DNA of 57,494 nt from Polyangiaceae bacterium. GTDB lineage: Bacteria > Myxococcota_A > Polyangia > Polyangiales > Polyangiaceae. Below the pieces are notes generated by a model. The model was not told where the DNA came from. It ran no database searches and was given only the letters and a program-made list of their open reading frames with translations. This document shows, in pieces, positions 8,623-17,589 of the stretch (position 1 is its first letter; each line of letters opens with the position of its first letter). A program made the position numbers and the translations under genes. The stretch covers positions 1-57,494 of the forward strand of contig JAJDAH010000269.1 in NCBI GenBank assembly GCA_029261965.1. Direction: 5' to 3'.

Positions 8623-9277
8623 ACGTGCGCGTGGTTGCGCCCGACTGGAACAGTTCGAGAATCACCGGCGTCGAGTCGACGAGCGGCGTCGTCCGTCCAA
8701 CGGTGAGCCAAGACTCGACGAAGCCCTGCATCAGCCCCGAAAGAGCAACAGCGAGCGTCGCAGCCGGCAGATCGCTGCGAAGCTCACCGAGCTCGACTGC
8801 CTCTTCGAGTGTACCAACGAGAATCCTCCGGTATCGCTCACGCGATTCGATCTCTTCTTCGTCGCCCCTGGCGATCGCGCCCTGACTGCCACCTTCGGCC
8901 GTGTACGCGGCGAACAACGCACCCTTGGCCTCGAGGAAACCCAGCGTGACTCGCAAGATGGCTTCGAGCCGCTCGAGCGGTGCTTCGACGCTGAGCGCTG
9001 GATCGAGCGCTGCGTAGAACTCCGCTCGACCCCGGACACCGAGCGCCTCGAAGATTTCCTCTTTTCCTTCGAAGTAGTTGTAGAGGGTGCCAACGGAAAC
9101 GCCGGCCTCCGCCGCGATATCGGAAATCTTGGCTGCCTGGTATTCGTCGCGAGCAAAAATGACCTCGGCACTGTCCAGGATCGCTTCGCGATAGGCGTCT
9201 TTGACGCGATCGCGAAGTGGCGGGCGGCCCCCCTTTTCTGATTTTTTCGCTTTTTTTCGCTGTTTTCGAACAGCCAT
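8606..9277 (-). CDS. TetR/AcrR-family transcriptional regulator
   Basis: This 223-residue protein has a very Lys/Arg-rich N-terminal arm (MAVRKQRKKAKKSEKGGRPP). A TetR helix-turn-helix follows (AILDSAEVIFARDEYQAAKI, then DIAAEAGVSVGTLYNYFEGK), and then an all-helical ligand-binding and dimerisation domain. TetR proteins are usually repressors released by a small ligand, and their targets are often efflux pumps. Together with the palindrome in the RND promoter at 506-519 this makes it the best candidate regulator of that operon (inference). I chose ATG 9277 because it gives the usual length; a GTG at 9328 is an alternative. A TTGACA on this strand (9354-9359) may be part of its promoter, but no convincing -10 was seen. 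Confidence 0.9.
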   Translation of the reverse strand: MAVRKQRKKAKKSEKGGRPPLRDRVKDAYREAILDSAEVIFARDEYQAAKISDIAAEAGVSVGTLYNYFEGKEEIFEALGVRGRAEFYAALDPALSVEAPLERLEAILRVTLGFLEAKGALFAAYTAEGGSQGAIARGDEEEIESRERYRRILVGTLEEAVELGELRSDLPAATLAVALSGLMQGFVESWLTVGRTTPLVDSTPVILELFQSGATTRTSSGRT

Positions 9278-9467
9278 GGAGACTTGCCGCCGTCGCGCGC
9301 GGTGTCGTGGATAGCGCGACTCCACCACCTCTGTGCGTCGGCCCGACCCACGTTGTCAACCCTTGGGCCTGTCTCCTCGAGCACGGTCGTCTGCCGTCGA
9401 GCCGACCGCCGTTCGGCCCGGACTGGCCAGCTTGTGCTCGAGCGCGCCGTGTTAGGTTTGCCGCGCC

Positions 9468-10919
9468 GTGAAGAGCACATACACACTCGTCGCCGTCGTC
9501 TGTAGCTCACTCGTCCTCGCGCTCGCTTGCAAGGAGACGCAGCGTGTGGCCGAGCCGCCGCTGACACCCATCAGCAACATCGATCATGAAAACGATCTGG
9601 TGGCCGTTCTCGCGAAGGACTCGTCGGCTCTGTGCGTGCATCCCGACGAGGTCGGGCGCGCGCTCGGGTCACTTCGAGCGGAGCAGCTTCCGGACGAGAG
9701 TTACCGCGGGTTCGTGACCGGGGCCGGGGGAGAAAAGCGCGAGGTGCGGTTCGACGTGGTCCGAACCGAGACACCTTGGTTCTGCTCGGGGCTCTATCTC
9801 GCCACTCAGCCTTCACCTTCACCGGTCAACGATCTGGTGGCCTACATGGGCGCCAATTCGACGCAGCTCTGTGTGCATCCGTCCTACGTCGAGACGGTCC
9901 TGAAGGAGCTCGGAGCCAAGCCCGCGGGCGAGGGCAAGTACTCGGGCACCGTGAAGGACGAAGAGGGTCAGCTCGTCGAGATCGTGTTCGAGCTCTTGCT
10001 CAGGCTAGCCCCCGTGCTCTGCGGCAGCGGCGACGACGATGACCGAGGGGCCCCGGCGCCGGGTGACGGCGGGTCGCCATTGCCGACCGGCGGTGCGCCG
10101 GGTTTTGCCGGCGCGCCCGGGACCGGCGGACTACCGCCGAGCGGCTCGGGGGGCACCGGGGGCTTCTCCACGGGGACGGGCGGCGCGGCGACCGGCACTG
10201 GTGGTGTTTCGAGCGGAACCGGCGGCACGTCGACCGGTACGGACGGCGGGAGCACGAAGCCCAAGAAGAAAGTAGACGTCGGCCCCGGAGCGCCCGTCGT
10301 CAACAAGGGTGTGTACGCGGTCTACAAGAACGCCGACTGCACGAACCGAGTCGCCGCGGGATCCGGTCAATGCACCCAGACACCACAATGCTCGGCCTCC
10401 CCGCCGACGATTTGCAACTACACGAAGGACACTTGGCCGGACCACATCCGCTGCGCGAAGGGTTTCGGGTTTTGCGTCGAGACGCGCCACGTGCCCGCCA
10501 AGACCGAGAGTTTTCAAACCGCCGGATGCCCTCCGCCTGCCTCTTCCTCGTACACGTACCGCTCGCTCGGTTGCCAGGTGTTCGACAACACGAATACCCC
10601 GGCGCCGGGGGACGGCGGTGTACCCGCCACCGACCTCGCGCTCATCGAGGACACTTACCGGCTCTACCGCAACGCTCACTGCGTAACGGTCGAGAAGCCC
10701 AAAGCCACGCCGTGCACAGCCAGCACGAACAAGAGCAAGGGCCAATACGTGCGCGAGGTCTACCAAGCGCGCATGGCTTGCCAAAAGGGCAACGGCTACT
10801 GCGTGGAAACCCAGCTTCCCATCGGCCGGCGCGAGTACTTCGACCTCATGAGCACAGCGGGCGAATGCTCGACGAACCTGCGAACCGAACCCATCGAGCT
10901 CGACGCTTGTCTCCCGTGA
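9468..10919 (+). CDS. Lipoprotein with two kinds of internal duplication
   Basis: The protein is 483 residues from a GTG start. The lipoprotein signal ends at LALAC (Cys21). Two homologous N-terminal modules follow: about 43-108 (DLVAVLAKDSSALCVHPDEV ... WFCSG) and 121-187 (DLVAYMGANSTQLCVHPSYV ... VLCGSG). Each begins DLVA and contains LCVHP. A Gly/Thr-rich linker spans about 190-265 (repeats of GTGG). Two further related modules come next, starting YAVYKNADC and YRLYRNAHC and each ending in a G-G-CVET segment. Conserved Cys in all modules suggest disulfides outside the cytoplasm. I recognise no family. It is probably a surface lipoprotein built by tandem duplication. Confidence 0.8.
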   Translation: MKSTYTLVAVVCSSLVLALACKETQRVAEPPLTPISNIDHENDLVAVLAKDSSALCVHPDEVGRALGSLRAEQLPDESYRGFVTGAGGEKREVRFDVVRTETPWFCSGLYLATQPSPSPVNDLVAYMGANSTQLCVHPSYVETVLKELGAKPAGEGKYSGTVKDEEGQLVEIVFELLLRLAPVLCGSGDDDDRGAPAPGDGGSPLPTGGAPGFAGAPGTGGLPPSGSGGTGGFSTGTGGAATGTGGVSSGTGGTSTGTDGGSTKPKKKVDVGPGAPVVNKGVYAVYKNADCTNRVAAGSGQCTQTPQCSASPPTICNYTKDTWPDHIRCAKGFGFCVETRHVPAKTESFQTAGCPPPASSSYTYRSLGCQVFDNTNTPAPGDGGVPATDLALIEDTYRLYRNAHCVTVEKPKATPCTASTNKSKGQYVREVYQARMACQKGNGYCVETQLPIGRREYFDLMSTAGECSTNLRTEPIELDACLP

Positions 10920-11011
10920 ATCAAATCTTCGTCGAGACTTCCGGCAGCGGCTCCCCAAAATCCGAGACGACACGACTGGACAGACTGTGAGCTGAAGGAG
11001 ATCCTCGGCGC

Positions 11012-14000
11012 ATGCACGACTCGACGGCGTCGAGGCTGTCGCAGACCTTCGATGCCGTCATGGCAGCGGTCGGGCGAGGCGCCGACCGCCACGAAAAGAA
11101 GCCGCCGGAACCGCTTCGGTCGGGCGACGTGCTGCTCGGCGGGCGCTTTCAGGTCGGAGAGCGACTCGGCCGCGGCGGCATGGGCGCGGTCTACGAGGCC
11201 CTGGATCGCGAGCTCGGCGGGCACGTCGCGCTCAAGGCGCTGCTTGGCGACAACCCCGAGCGCATTCTGCGACTGAAACAGGAGTTTCGCAGCCTTCAGG
11301 ACATCCAGCATCCGAACCTCGTGAGCTACGGCCATCTCTTCGAAGACGGCGGCCGATACTTCTTCACGATGGAGCTCGTGCGCGGGGTGGATTTTCTCGA
11401 ATACACCCGCCCGCGCGGACTGCTCGACGCCTCGAGACTTCGCGCAGCGCTGCTCCAACTCGCCGAAGGTCTGCGGGCCGTTCATCGCGCGGGGTTCGTT
11501 CATCGAGACGTCAAGCCGTCGAATGTACTGGTCGACGAAGACGACCGCGTGGTGTTGCTCGATCTCGGCGTCGTCGCGAACGTCGGCACCGAGGGGCACG
11601 CCGGCTCCGTGATCGGAACGATCGAGTACATGGCGCCGGAGCAAGCGGGAGGCCAACGCGCCCGCGCCGCCGCGGATTGGTACGCGTTCGGCGCCGTGCT
11701 CTTCGAAGCATTGAGTGGCAGCCTCCCGCAGCTCGGTGACCGCGCCCAGATCCTTCAGGACAAACGCGTGTCGCCGACGCCGCCGAGTATCCCGATCCTC
11801 GACGCTCCACCCGACTTGACGAGGCTCGCGCTCCAACTTCTCGAACCGGATCCCGGCAAGCGGCCGAGTGGTGCCGACGTGGTGCGGGAGCTCGCGTCGA
11901 ACCAGACGCCGAGTGACACGAGTGACGGAGCGAGCATCGCGCCACGCCCGAGCGTCCCGTTCGTCGGCCGGCGGAGAGAGCTCGACGCACTGACGCGATG
12001 CTACGAGCAACTCGCTGGCGGACCCACGACCTGCATCCTCGCGGGCGAAGCCGGTGCGGGAAAAACCGCCCTCGCCGGGGAATTCACTCGGGGGCTTCGA
12101 CGGACCGGTTCGGCGCTCGTGCTCTCGGGCAGATGCTACGAGCACGAGCTCGTTCCGTTCGGCGCGCTCGACGCCGTCATCGATCGGCTGAGCCAATACT
12201 TGTCCGGACTCGACGACGCCGAACGCGCGCGCCTCGTTCCACCGGGGCTACGGCCGCTCGTGAATCTGTTCCCGGTCTTGTCGACAGCGATGCGTGAGAT
12301 CGTCGTGGCCACCCCAACAGAACCGCTCGAGCTTCGGCGCCGCGCCGTTGCCGGCCTGCGCGAGCTGTTGCGTCGCCTCGCCGATCGACAGCCGCTGGTC
12401 ATCGCCATCGACGATCTTCACTGGGCGGACGACGACAGCCTCGCATTGCTCTCAGCGCTGCTGGCGCCGCCGAGACCGCCTCGCCTGTTGCTGCTTTTGA
12501 CGTCGCGTCCCGAGGGGGTGGAACGCGTACGCCGTGAGCTCTCCGGGCAAATCGAAACCGTCAGCCTCGACGGGCTCGAGCCCGAAGACGCTTTGCTGCT
12601 CGCCAAGACGCTTCTGCCGACGAACGAGTCACGCGCCCGAGAGATCGCCGAGAGCTCGAAGGGCAACCCACTGGCCATCCTCGAGCTCTCAGAGCCCGAC
12701 GCGGCATCGGCAGCCAGCATCGAAGACGTGCTCCGCGAACGCATTGGCGAACTCGACGCGACCGAACGGCGCATCGTCGAGCTATCGGCCATTTCCGTCG
12801 GACCCGCTGCTCCGGACGTGCTCGCCCGAGCCTCGGGAGTGGAACGAGCGGCGCTGGCGACCGCGGTCAGACGACTGCAATCGAGCCGCTTTTTGGCCAC
12901 TCTGGGCGCACGAGAAGATCGACGCATCGTCCCTTTCCATGACGGCGTGCGGAGCGCCGCGCTCTTTGGGCTCGACGACGACGCCCTCGCGAAGCGGCAC
13001 CGCGCTCTCGCCGAAGCGCTGCAGGCCTGCACGCCCGACGACGCCGAGGCGCTTGCCGTGCATTGGCGAGGCGCCGGCGAGCGCGTCCCGGCGCTTCGAT
13101 GCGTGCAGGTGGCCGCCGGACGGGCGGCGCACGCGCTGGCCTTCGAGAGAGCTGCCCAACTCTATGGGTGGGCGGTCGATGTCGAGGAGGACGAAATGGC
13201 TCGGGCGCAGCTCCGGCGTCTGAGAGGCGACGCGCTCGGCAACGCCGGTCGAGGCGTCGAGGCCGCTCGGCAGTACGATCTCGCCGCTGCCGCCGGCGAT
13301 CCATCGGGCGAGCTTCGTCGCCTCGCCGCCGAGCAACTGCTCCGCGCGGGCGAAATCGACCAAGGGCTCGCGGCGCTCGACCAGGTGCTGCATCCGCTCG
13401 GGATCCGACGGCCGCTGACCCTCGGGGATTCCATCAAGAGCCTCGTCACCGAGCAGCTCAGGACCACCGGTCTGTTGGCGCGGTTCGATCCGGATCGCCC
13501 GAGAAGCTCGCGCACCGACCATCCGAAATCGCGACAGCGACTCGACGCGTGCCGTGCCGCGGCGGTGGGCCTCGGACAAGTCGACCCACTTCGGAGCGCC
13601 GTCTTTCAACTACGCTTCCTGCGTTTCGCCCTAGAGCTGGGCTGTCCGGGTCAGGTTTCTCTCGGCCTCGGGATGCAAGCCATGCCCGCATCCTCGACCG
13701 GGCCTCCAGCGAAAAGAGCGCGCCGTCTGTTGTTGCAAGCCGCAGCGCTCGCCCGTCGCACCGACGATCCCATGGTGGCCGGTCATCTCGCCGTCAACCA
13801 GGCCGGCGTGAGCTTCCTCACCGGCGCGTGGCAAGAAGCCCTCACCCACAGCGAACGCGCGATTCGCATCCTGCAGGACGAATGTGTCGGCGCGTGGTGG
13901 GAGCTTGCCACCGCGCAACGCTTCGCTCTTGCTTGCCGATGGCACACCGGCCAGCTCCGAGCGCTCCGCGAAGAGCTCCCGGAGGTCTACGAAAACGCGC

Positions 14001-14677
14001 TCGTGCGAGGCGATCGCTACGCGGCAACGCAGCTTCGAACGACGCTACTCCCCGTCTTGCACCTTCTCGACGACGATCCGAAAAAAGCTCGGCGCGACCT
14101 CGAGGACGCCATGGATTCGTGGTCCCAACGTGATCTGTCGCTGCAGCACTGGCAGTACATGCAAAGCAGCTCGCTCGTCTCGCTCTACGAGGGGCGCGGC
14201 CGCGACGCCCTACGGAGCATGGATGAGAGGATCCCCGGCTTCGGGCGGGTGCTGATGATGCGCATCATGATCGTGCGCATCTTCACCCGAGCCATGCACG
14301 CCGCGGCCGCGATCAGCGCCGCCACCGAGGGCGGCTCCGACCGCCGGGATCTGCTCCGGCAAGCCGAAACCGACGCGCGCCGCCTCGAGAAAGAACGAGT
14401 CGTGCCGGGAGTAGCGCGGCACATTCGTGCGCAGGTGGACTATCTGAGAGGCGACCATCGGAGCGCCGCGCAAAAGCTCCAACGCGCCTACGACGAGCTC
14501 ACCGAACAAGGCATGGGCTCGCTGGCCTTAGCGACCCGCTGGGCGCTGGGGCTGGCGACCGGCGGTCCACGCGGAGAGCGCATGAAAAGGCACGTCGAGA
14601 ACCAGCTCGCCGAGCAAGGCGCCTCGGATCCGGCGCGCTTCCTGGGCATGCTCGCCCCCGCGTTTCAGCGGAGATGA
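11012..14677 (+). CDS. Ser/Thr kinase - AAA ATPase - TPR-like signalling protein
   Basis: The 1221-residue cytoplasmic protein starts with a Hanks kinase domain (about 44-295). It has loop LGRGGMGAVYEA, Lys75, HRDVKPSN (164-171) and DLG instead of DFG at Asp184. A VGRRRELDAL linker leads to an AAA_16/MalT-type NTPase with Walker A GEAGAGKT (345-352) and Walker B LVIAIDDLHWADDD. The remaining half or so is helical and repetitive, TPR-like, without a DNA-binding domain. This order is typical of large myxobacterial kinases thought to couple phosphorylation to nucleotide-driven scaffolding. GAAGGAG (10994-11000) precedes the ATG by 11 nt. It stands alone after a lipoprotein gene and is convergent with the rhodanese gene. 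Confidence 0.92.
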   Translation: MHDSTASRLSQTFDAVMAAVGRGADRHEKKPPEPLRSGDVLLGGRFQVGERLGRGGMGAVYEALDRELGGHVALKALLGDNPERILRLKQEFRSLQDIQHPNLVSYGHLFEDGGRYFFTMELVRGVDFLEYTRPRGLLDASRLRAALLQLAEGLRAVHRAGFVHRDVKPSNVLVDEDDRVVLLDLGVVANVGTEGHAGSVIGTIEYMAPEQAGGQRARAAADWYAFGAVLFEALSGSLPQLGDRAQILQDKRVSPTPPSIPILDAPPDLTRLALQLLEPDPGKRPSGADVVRELASNQTPSDTSDGASIAPRPSVPFVGRRRELDALTRCYEQLAGGPTTCILAGEAGAGKTALAGEFTRGLRRTGSALVLSGRCYEHELVPFGALDAVIDRLSQYLSGLDDAERARLVPPGLRPLVNLFPVLSTAMREIVVATPTEPLELRRRAVAGLRELLRRLADRQPLVIAIDDLHWADDDSLALLSALLAPPRPPRLLLLLTSRPEGVERVRRELSGQIETVSLDGLEPEDALLLAKTLLPTNESRAREIAESSKGNPLAILELSEPDAASAASIEDVLRERIGELDATERRIVELSAISVGPAAPDVLARASGVERAALATAVRRLQSSRFLATLGAREDRRIVPFHDGVRSAALFGLDDDALAKRHRALAEALQACTPDDAEALAVHWRGAGERVPALRCVQVAAGRAAHALAFERAAQLYGWAVDVEEDEMARAQLRRLRGDALGNAGRGVEAARQYDLAAAAGDPSGELRRLAAEQLLRAGEIDQGLAALDQVLHPLGIRRPLTLGDSIKSLVTEQLRTTGLLARFDPDRPRSSRTDHPKSRQRLDACRAAAVGLGQVDPLRSAVFQLRFLRFALELGCPGQVSLGLGMQAMPASSTGPPAKRARRLLLQAAALARRTDDPMVAGHLAVNQAGVSFLTGAWQEALTHSERAIRILQDECVGAWWELATAQRFALACRWHTGQLRALREELPEVYENALVRGDRYAATQLRTTLLPVLHLLDDDPKKARRDLEDAMDSWSQRDLSLQHWQYMQSSSLVSLYEGRGRDALRSMDERIPGFGRVLMMRIMIVRIFTRAMHAAAAISAATEGGSDRRDLLRQAETDARRLEKERVVPGVARHIRAQVDYLRGDHRSAAQKLQRAYDELTEQGMGSLALATRWALGLATGGPRGERMKRHVENQLAEQGASDPARFLGMLAPAFQRR

Positions 14678-14688
14678 GGGGCCAAGCC

Positions 14689-15174
14689 CTACTTCAAATA
14701 CTGGGCGAGCGGCGGCAAACAGGGGTGCACGTCCTCGGTGGGTGCACCCTCGCGGGTCTGCACCGCCTGACCTTCGTTTTTCCACTCGATCATGCCGCCG
14801 GTGAGATTGTAGGCGGGCCGCCCGAGCTTTTTTTCCAGCGCCAACGCGCAAAGCCCACCGCGCAGCCCCGCCGTGCAATACGCGACGACCACGGCGTCAC
14901 CGGGGATCTGCTCCAACTTGGCATCGACGGAGCCAAGCAGCTCCACGCAATCGTCGACACCGAGCTCGAACGGGTTCTTCTCGACGACCACCTCGATCGC
15001 GTCCGGCAGGACGCTCATGTCCTGCTCCACTTTCATGCGCGCATCCACGAAGACGACCGGCTTGCCGCTCTTCTGGGCCGCAACCACGTCGGCGACGCTC
15101 ATTTGCTTCGCTTCGGTGTGGGTCGGAAAGCTCTCGTAGAATTCTTGGTAGCTGTCGGGCAGGTCGAGATCCAT
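14689..15174 (-). CDS. Rhodanese-like sulfurtransferase
   Basis: This single rhodanese domain has 161 residues and no signal peptide. VVFVDARMKVEQDMSVLPDA matches the N-terminal rhodanese motif. The active-site loop is CTAGLR, with catalytic Cys100 in VAYCTAGLRGG and the usual six-residue size for sulfur transfer. The C-terminal LTGGMIEWKNEGQ is the second family motif. It should carry persulfide sulfur on Cys100 in the cytoplasm; donor and acceptor are not shown by the context. It ends 11 bp from the convergent kinase gene and lies 73 bp after the lipoprotein gene on the same strand. Confidence 0.92.
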   Translation of the reverse strand: MDLDLPDSYQEFYESFPTHTEAKQMSVADVVAAQKSGKPVVFVDARMKVEQDMSVLPDAIEVVVEKNPFELGVDDCVELLGSVDAKLEQIPGDAVVVAYCTAGLRGGLCALALEKKLGRPAYNLTGGMIEWKNEGQAVQTREGAPTEDVHPCLPPLAQYLK

Positions 15175-15247
15175 GGCGGGCGAGTATACGGCGAGTCCTG
15201 GTGGATAGGTCCAGCACTATCCGCTGGTCGGCTCGCTGTTCGCTGCT

Positions 15248-16129
15248 TCACATCGTGGGTCCGAGACACGCGGTAGCGCAGAGCGCCTCGATGCCGCCAC
15301 CGGGCCCGGCGTCGCTTCCCGCATCGGAACCGGTGTCGCTCCCGGCGTCGCCTGCCGCATCGCTCGCGCCACCCCCCGCATCCACCGGCCCCGGATTGAA
15401 CGGCGGGGGCGGTAGCTCGACGCACGACAGGATCGCGGGGCGAACGGCCAACCCATAGACTGGAAAATTGCAGCCCGCGGGCCCCGGGTCGTCGACCAAA
15501 CACTGAACGTAGCTCTCGACGTGCTCCCGGCACCCGAACTCGTTCTCACAGGCCTTCCACTCGGGGCAGCACTTTTCCTGAAGGCACTTCTGGCACTCGT
15601 CGAGAGCAGGGTCGTCGGGCTGGCACACCGGTGCTGGCGCTATGCAGGGGCGCGGCGCCGGCTGCTCGCCTGCGGAGGTGAGATCGATCTTGGTCGGGTC
15701 GAAGCAGCCGATACCGATGTTCGAATCGTGCAATCCGCACATCCCGGTGGAATCCGCGCAACAGCCGAGCAAATCGATGCCCGGCGCCACCGTAATCCCT
15801 GGGCAGCCCGTTTCGATCGGCCCCGGCTGACGTGCCTCCACGCACTCGGAATGAACGATGTCGAAGAGAAACCCACAACGCTCCTCGCCGTCGGTGCAGC
15901 ACTGCGTCGGCCGACCAAAGAGGTCGAACACGAAAGTGCTGGTGGGGCACAGCTCGTCTCTGCACGAGAGTTGCGCGCCGCTATCGGCGCCGGAGTCGTT
16001 CTCGGTCGGGTCGCGGGTGCCGCCGTTCAGCGGGCTCGCACCGGAGTCGGCTTGTTTGCTGAAGTCGTTCAACGTGCAGGCCGGCGCCAACAGCAGCACG
16101 GCCGCCACGAAAAACCTCGAACGTCTCAT
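15248..16129 (-). CDS. Cys-rich lipoprotein
   Basis: The protein is 293 residues. MRRSRFFVAAVLLLAPAC gives a lipobox with Cys18. The mature protein has many paired Cys in repeated units of the form CP...GCC...CG...C (for example GCPGITVAP ... LLGCCADSTGMCGL), then a CQKCLQEKCCPEWKACENEF segment and an Ala/Asp/Gly-rich tail. The same units occur in the lipoprotein two genes upstream (17586-19253), so the two are paralogous in part. The ATG overlaps the stop of the TPR gene by one base (TGATG), so it is the last gene of a coupled three-gene operon. Its function is unknown; it is most likely a disulfide-rich surface protein. Confidence 0.82.
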   Translation of the reverse strand: MRRSRFFVAAVLLLAPACTLNDFSKQADSGASPLNGGTRDPTENDSGADSGAQLSCRDELCPTSTFVFDLFGRPTQCCTDGEERCGFLFDIVHSECVEARQPGPIETGCPGITVAPGIDLLGCCADSTGMCGLHDSNIGIGCFDPTKIDLTSAGEQPAPRPCIAPAPVCQPDDPALDECQKCLQEKCCPEWKACENEFGCREHVESYVQCLVDDPGPAGCNFPVYGLAVRPAILSCVELPPPPFNPGPVDAGGGASDAAGDAGSDTGSDAGSDAGPGGGIEALCATACLGPTM

Positions 16130-17589
16130 CAAAACGACCCCGACAAGCCGGCCGACCGCGGCCCGACCCAAGCCCCAACCGACGGCGACGACTCGCCAGC
16201 GGTGAGCAGCAGCGTCGTCCCGAGCCCCGCCGCAAATGCTCCCCCCACGAGTCCGGTGACGGTGAGCGTTTTCATTCGTTCGTACGAGTCGATCTCCGAG
16301 TGTTGCTCAGGGCCGCAAAGCGACCCGGCACACCCCGACTCGAGCTCGTTGCGCTTGCCCACGGCGAGCCCGCCAGCCACGGCTCCGGCTAACAGCCCGG
16401 CGCCACCCACGCCGATGCCGGTCCAGGCCACGGTGCGTTGTCTCGACGCGCGGGCGTGAGTGTCGCCCTCGGCGTCTCCGGCAGTCCCGACGAGCAAAGC
16501 CGTGCCCGCCCCGACACCCAGAACGCCGACGGTGAATCCCGCAGTGGACACGTTGCCGAAGCTTCGCAGCGCTTTCAGCTGCTTTCGCTCCGACGTCGTG
16601 CATTGCGCGCCGTCGGGGCCGCAAGCGTCGTCGAGACCCGATTTTTTCCCGAGGGACGCCACACCGAACCCAGCGCCGAGCGCCAAACCGCCAACTCCCA
16701 GTCCGAGCGCGGTGTACCCCATCGCGCGGGTGGGCGGACCGCGGTCTTTCGGCGGCGTTGGGGCGGGAGCTTCGGGCGGCGGAAGGGGCGTCGGCCCCGC
16801 GGGCGGGGGCAGCTCGGCCTCCGCGCCGAGCTCGAGGGCCGTGGTCGATCCCGGCTCGAGCTTCGCGTTCGTTACCACGTCCGGGCGGCCCGCCCGAGAG
16901 ACGACGAAAATGTGAACCCCGGGATCGAGCAGCAGATCGAAGCTACGAGCCGGCGGCGGTTCCGGCGCCCCCGGCTCGCGCGTGCCCGCGACCATGAGTG
17001 GCCGGCCGCCGCCTTCGTCCGCGCGCTCGAGTGGCTTGCCGTCGACGGCCAAGAGAGCGTCCGGCCCCATCATCGTGACGCTCGCCCGCGCGAGCTTTCG
17101 ATCGATGTCTCGCAAGTGATCGGTCGCCTTGCCCGCGTTGCTCGCCGGTAGAGGGTTTTCGGCGTCGGGGCTGCCTTCTCTCAGCGCCGCGAGCAACATC
17201 TTTCGGGCGCGCGTGTACCGTCCGAGCGCGCGTTCGCAATAGCCGATGTTGTATTTGGTCACCGGGTGGTCGTGCAGCCGGAGCGACCGCTCGAACGCGG
17301 CGAGCGCGTCCGTCCATTGGTTCATTCGCGCCAACGTGGACCCGAGATGAAAGGCTTGTCGGGCCTGGTCGCGGCGCTCCTGCTCGGCGGGGTCGAGCGC
17401 GGGCGGTTCTTGTGGAGACGCCGCGCCCGGCGGTGTCTCATCGGACGAACCGCTTTCGGGGTCCCCCTTCTTTTCGGGCGCTGCTGGACCGGTGGGTGGC
17501 GGCTCGGCCGGCGCGGCGGGCTGCGCCGCTGCGGCCAATGGCAAGAGGAGGCCCAGCCCGACGATCGACGGGAGGAAAATGCCCCTCAC
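16129..17589 (-). CDS. Exported TPR protein with C-terminal membrane segments
   Basis: The protein is 486 residues from a GTG whose GTGA overlaps the stop of the upstream lipoprotein. This start gives a good signal peptide (VRGIFLPSIVGLGLLLPLAAAA); a longer ATG form would overlap by 34 bp. After a Pro/Glu-rich linker there is a TPR-like region (ARQAFHLGSTLARMNQWTDA, then KYNIGYCERALGRYTRA). A PEGA-like beta domain with LLLDPGVHIFVVSRAG follows, then a Pro-rich spacer and four glycine-rich hydrophobic segments between about residue 295 and the end. This TPR-PEGA-TM order is common in myxobacteria and not characterised. Coupling on both sides to Cys-rich lipoproteins suggests the three work together in the envelope. 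Confidence 0.85.
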   Translation of the reverse strand: MRGIFLPSIVGLGLLLPLAAAAQPAAPAEPPPTGPAAPEKKGDPESGSSDETPPGAASPQEPPALDPAEQERRDQARQAFHLGSTLARMNQWTDALAAFERSLRLHDHPVTKYNIGYCERALGRYTRARKMLLAALREGSPDAENPLPASNAGKATDHLRDIDRKLARASVTMMGPDALLAVDGKPLERADEGGGRPLMVAGTREPGAPEPPPARSFDLLLDPGVHIFVVSRAGRPDVVTNAKLEPGSTTALELGAEAELPPPAGPTPLPPPEAPAPTPPKDRGPPTRAMGYTALGLGVGGLALGAGFGVASLGKKSGLDDACGPDGAQCTTSERKQLKALRSFGNVSTAGFTVGVLGVGAGTALLVGTAGDAEGDTHARASRQRTVAWTGIGVGGAGLLAGAVAGGLAVGKRNELESGCAGSLCGPEQHSEIDSYERMKTLTVTGLVGGAFAAGLGTTLLLTAGESSPSVGAWVGPRSAGLSGSF

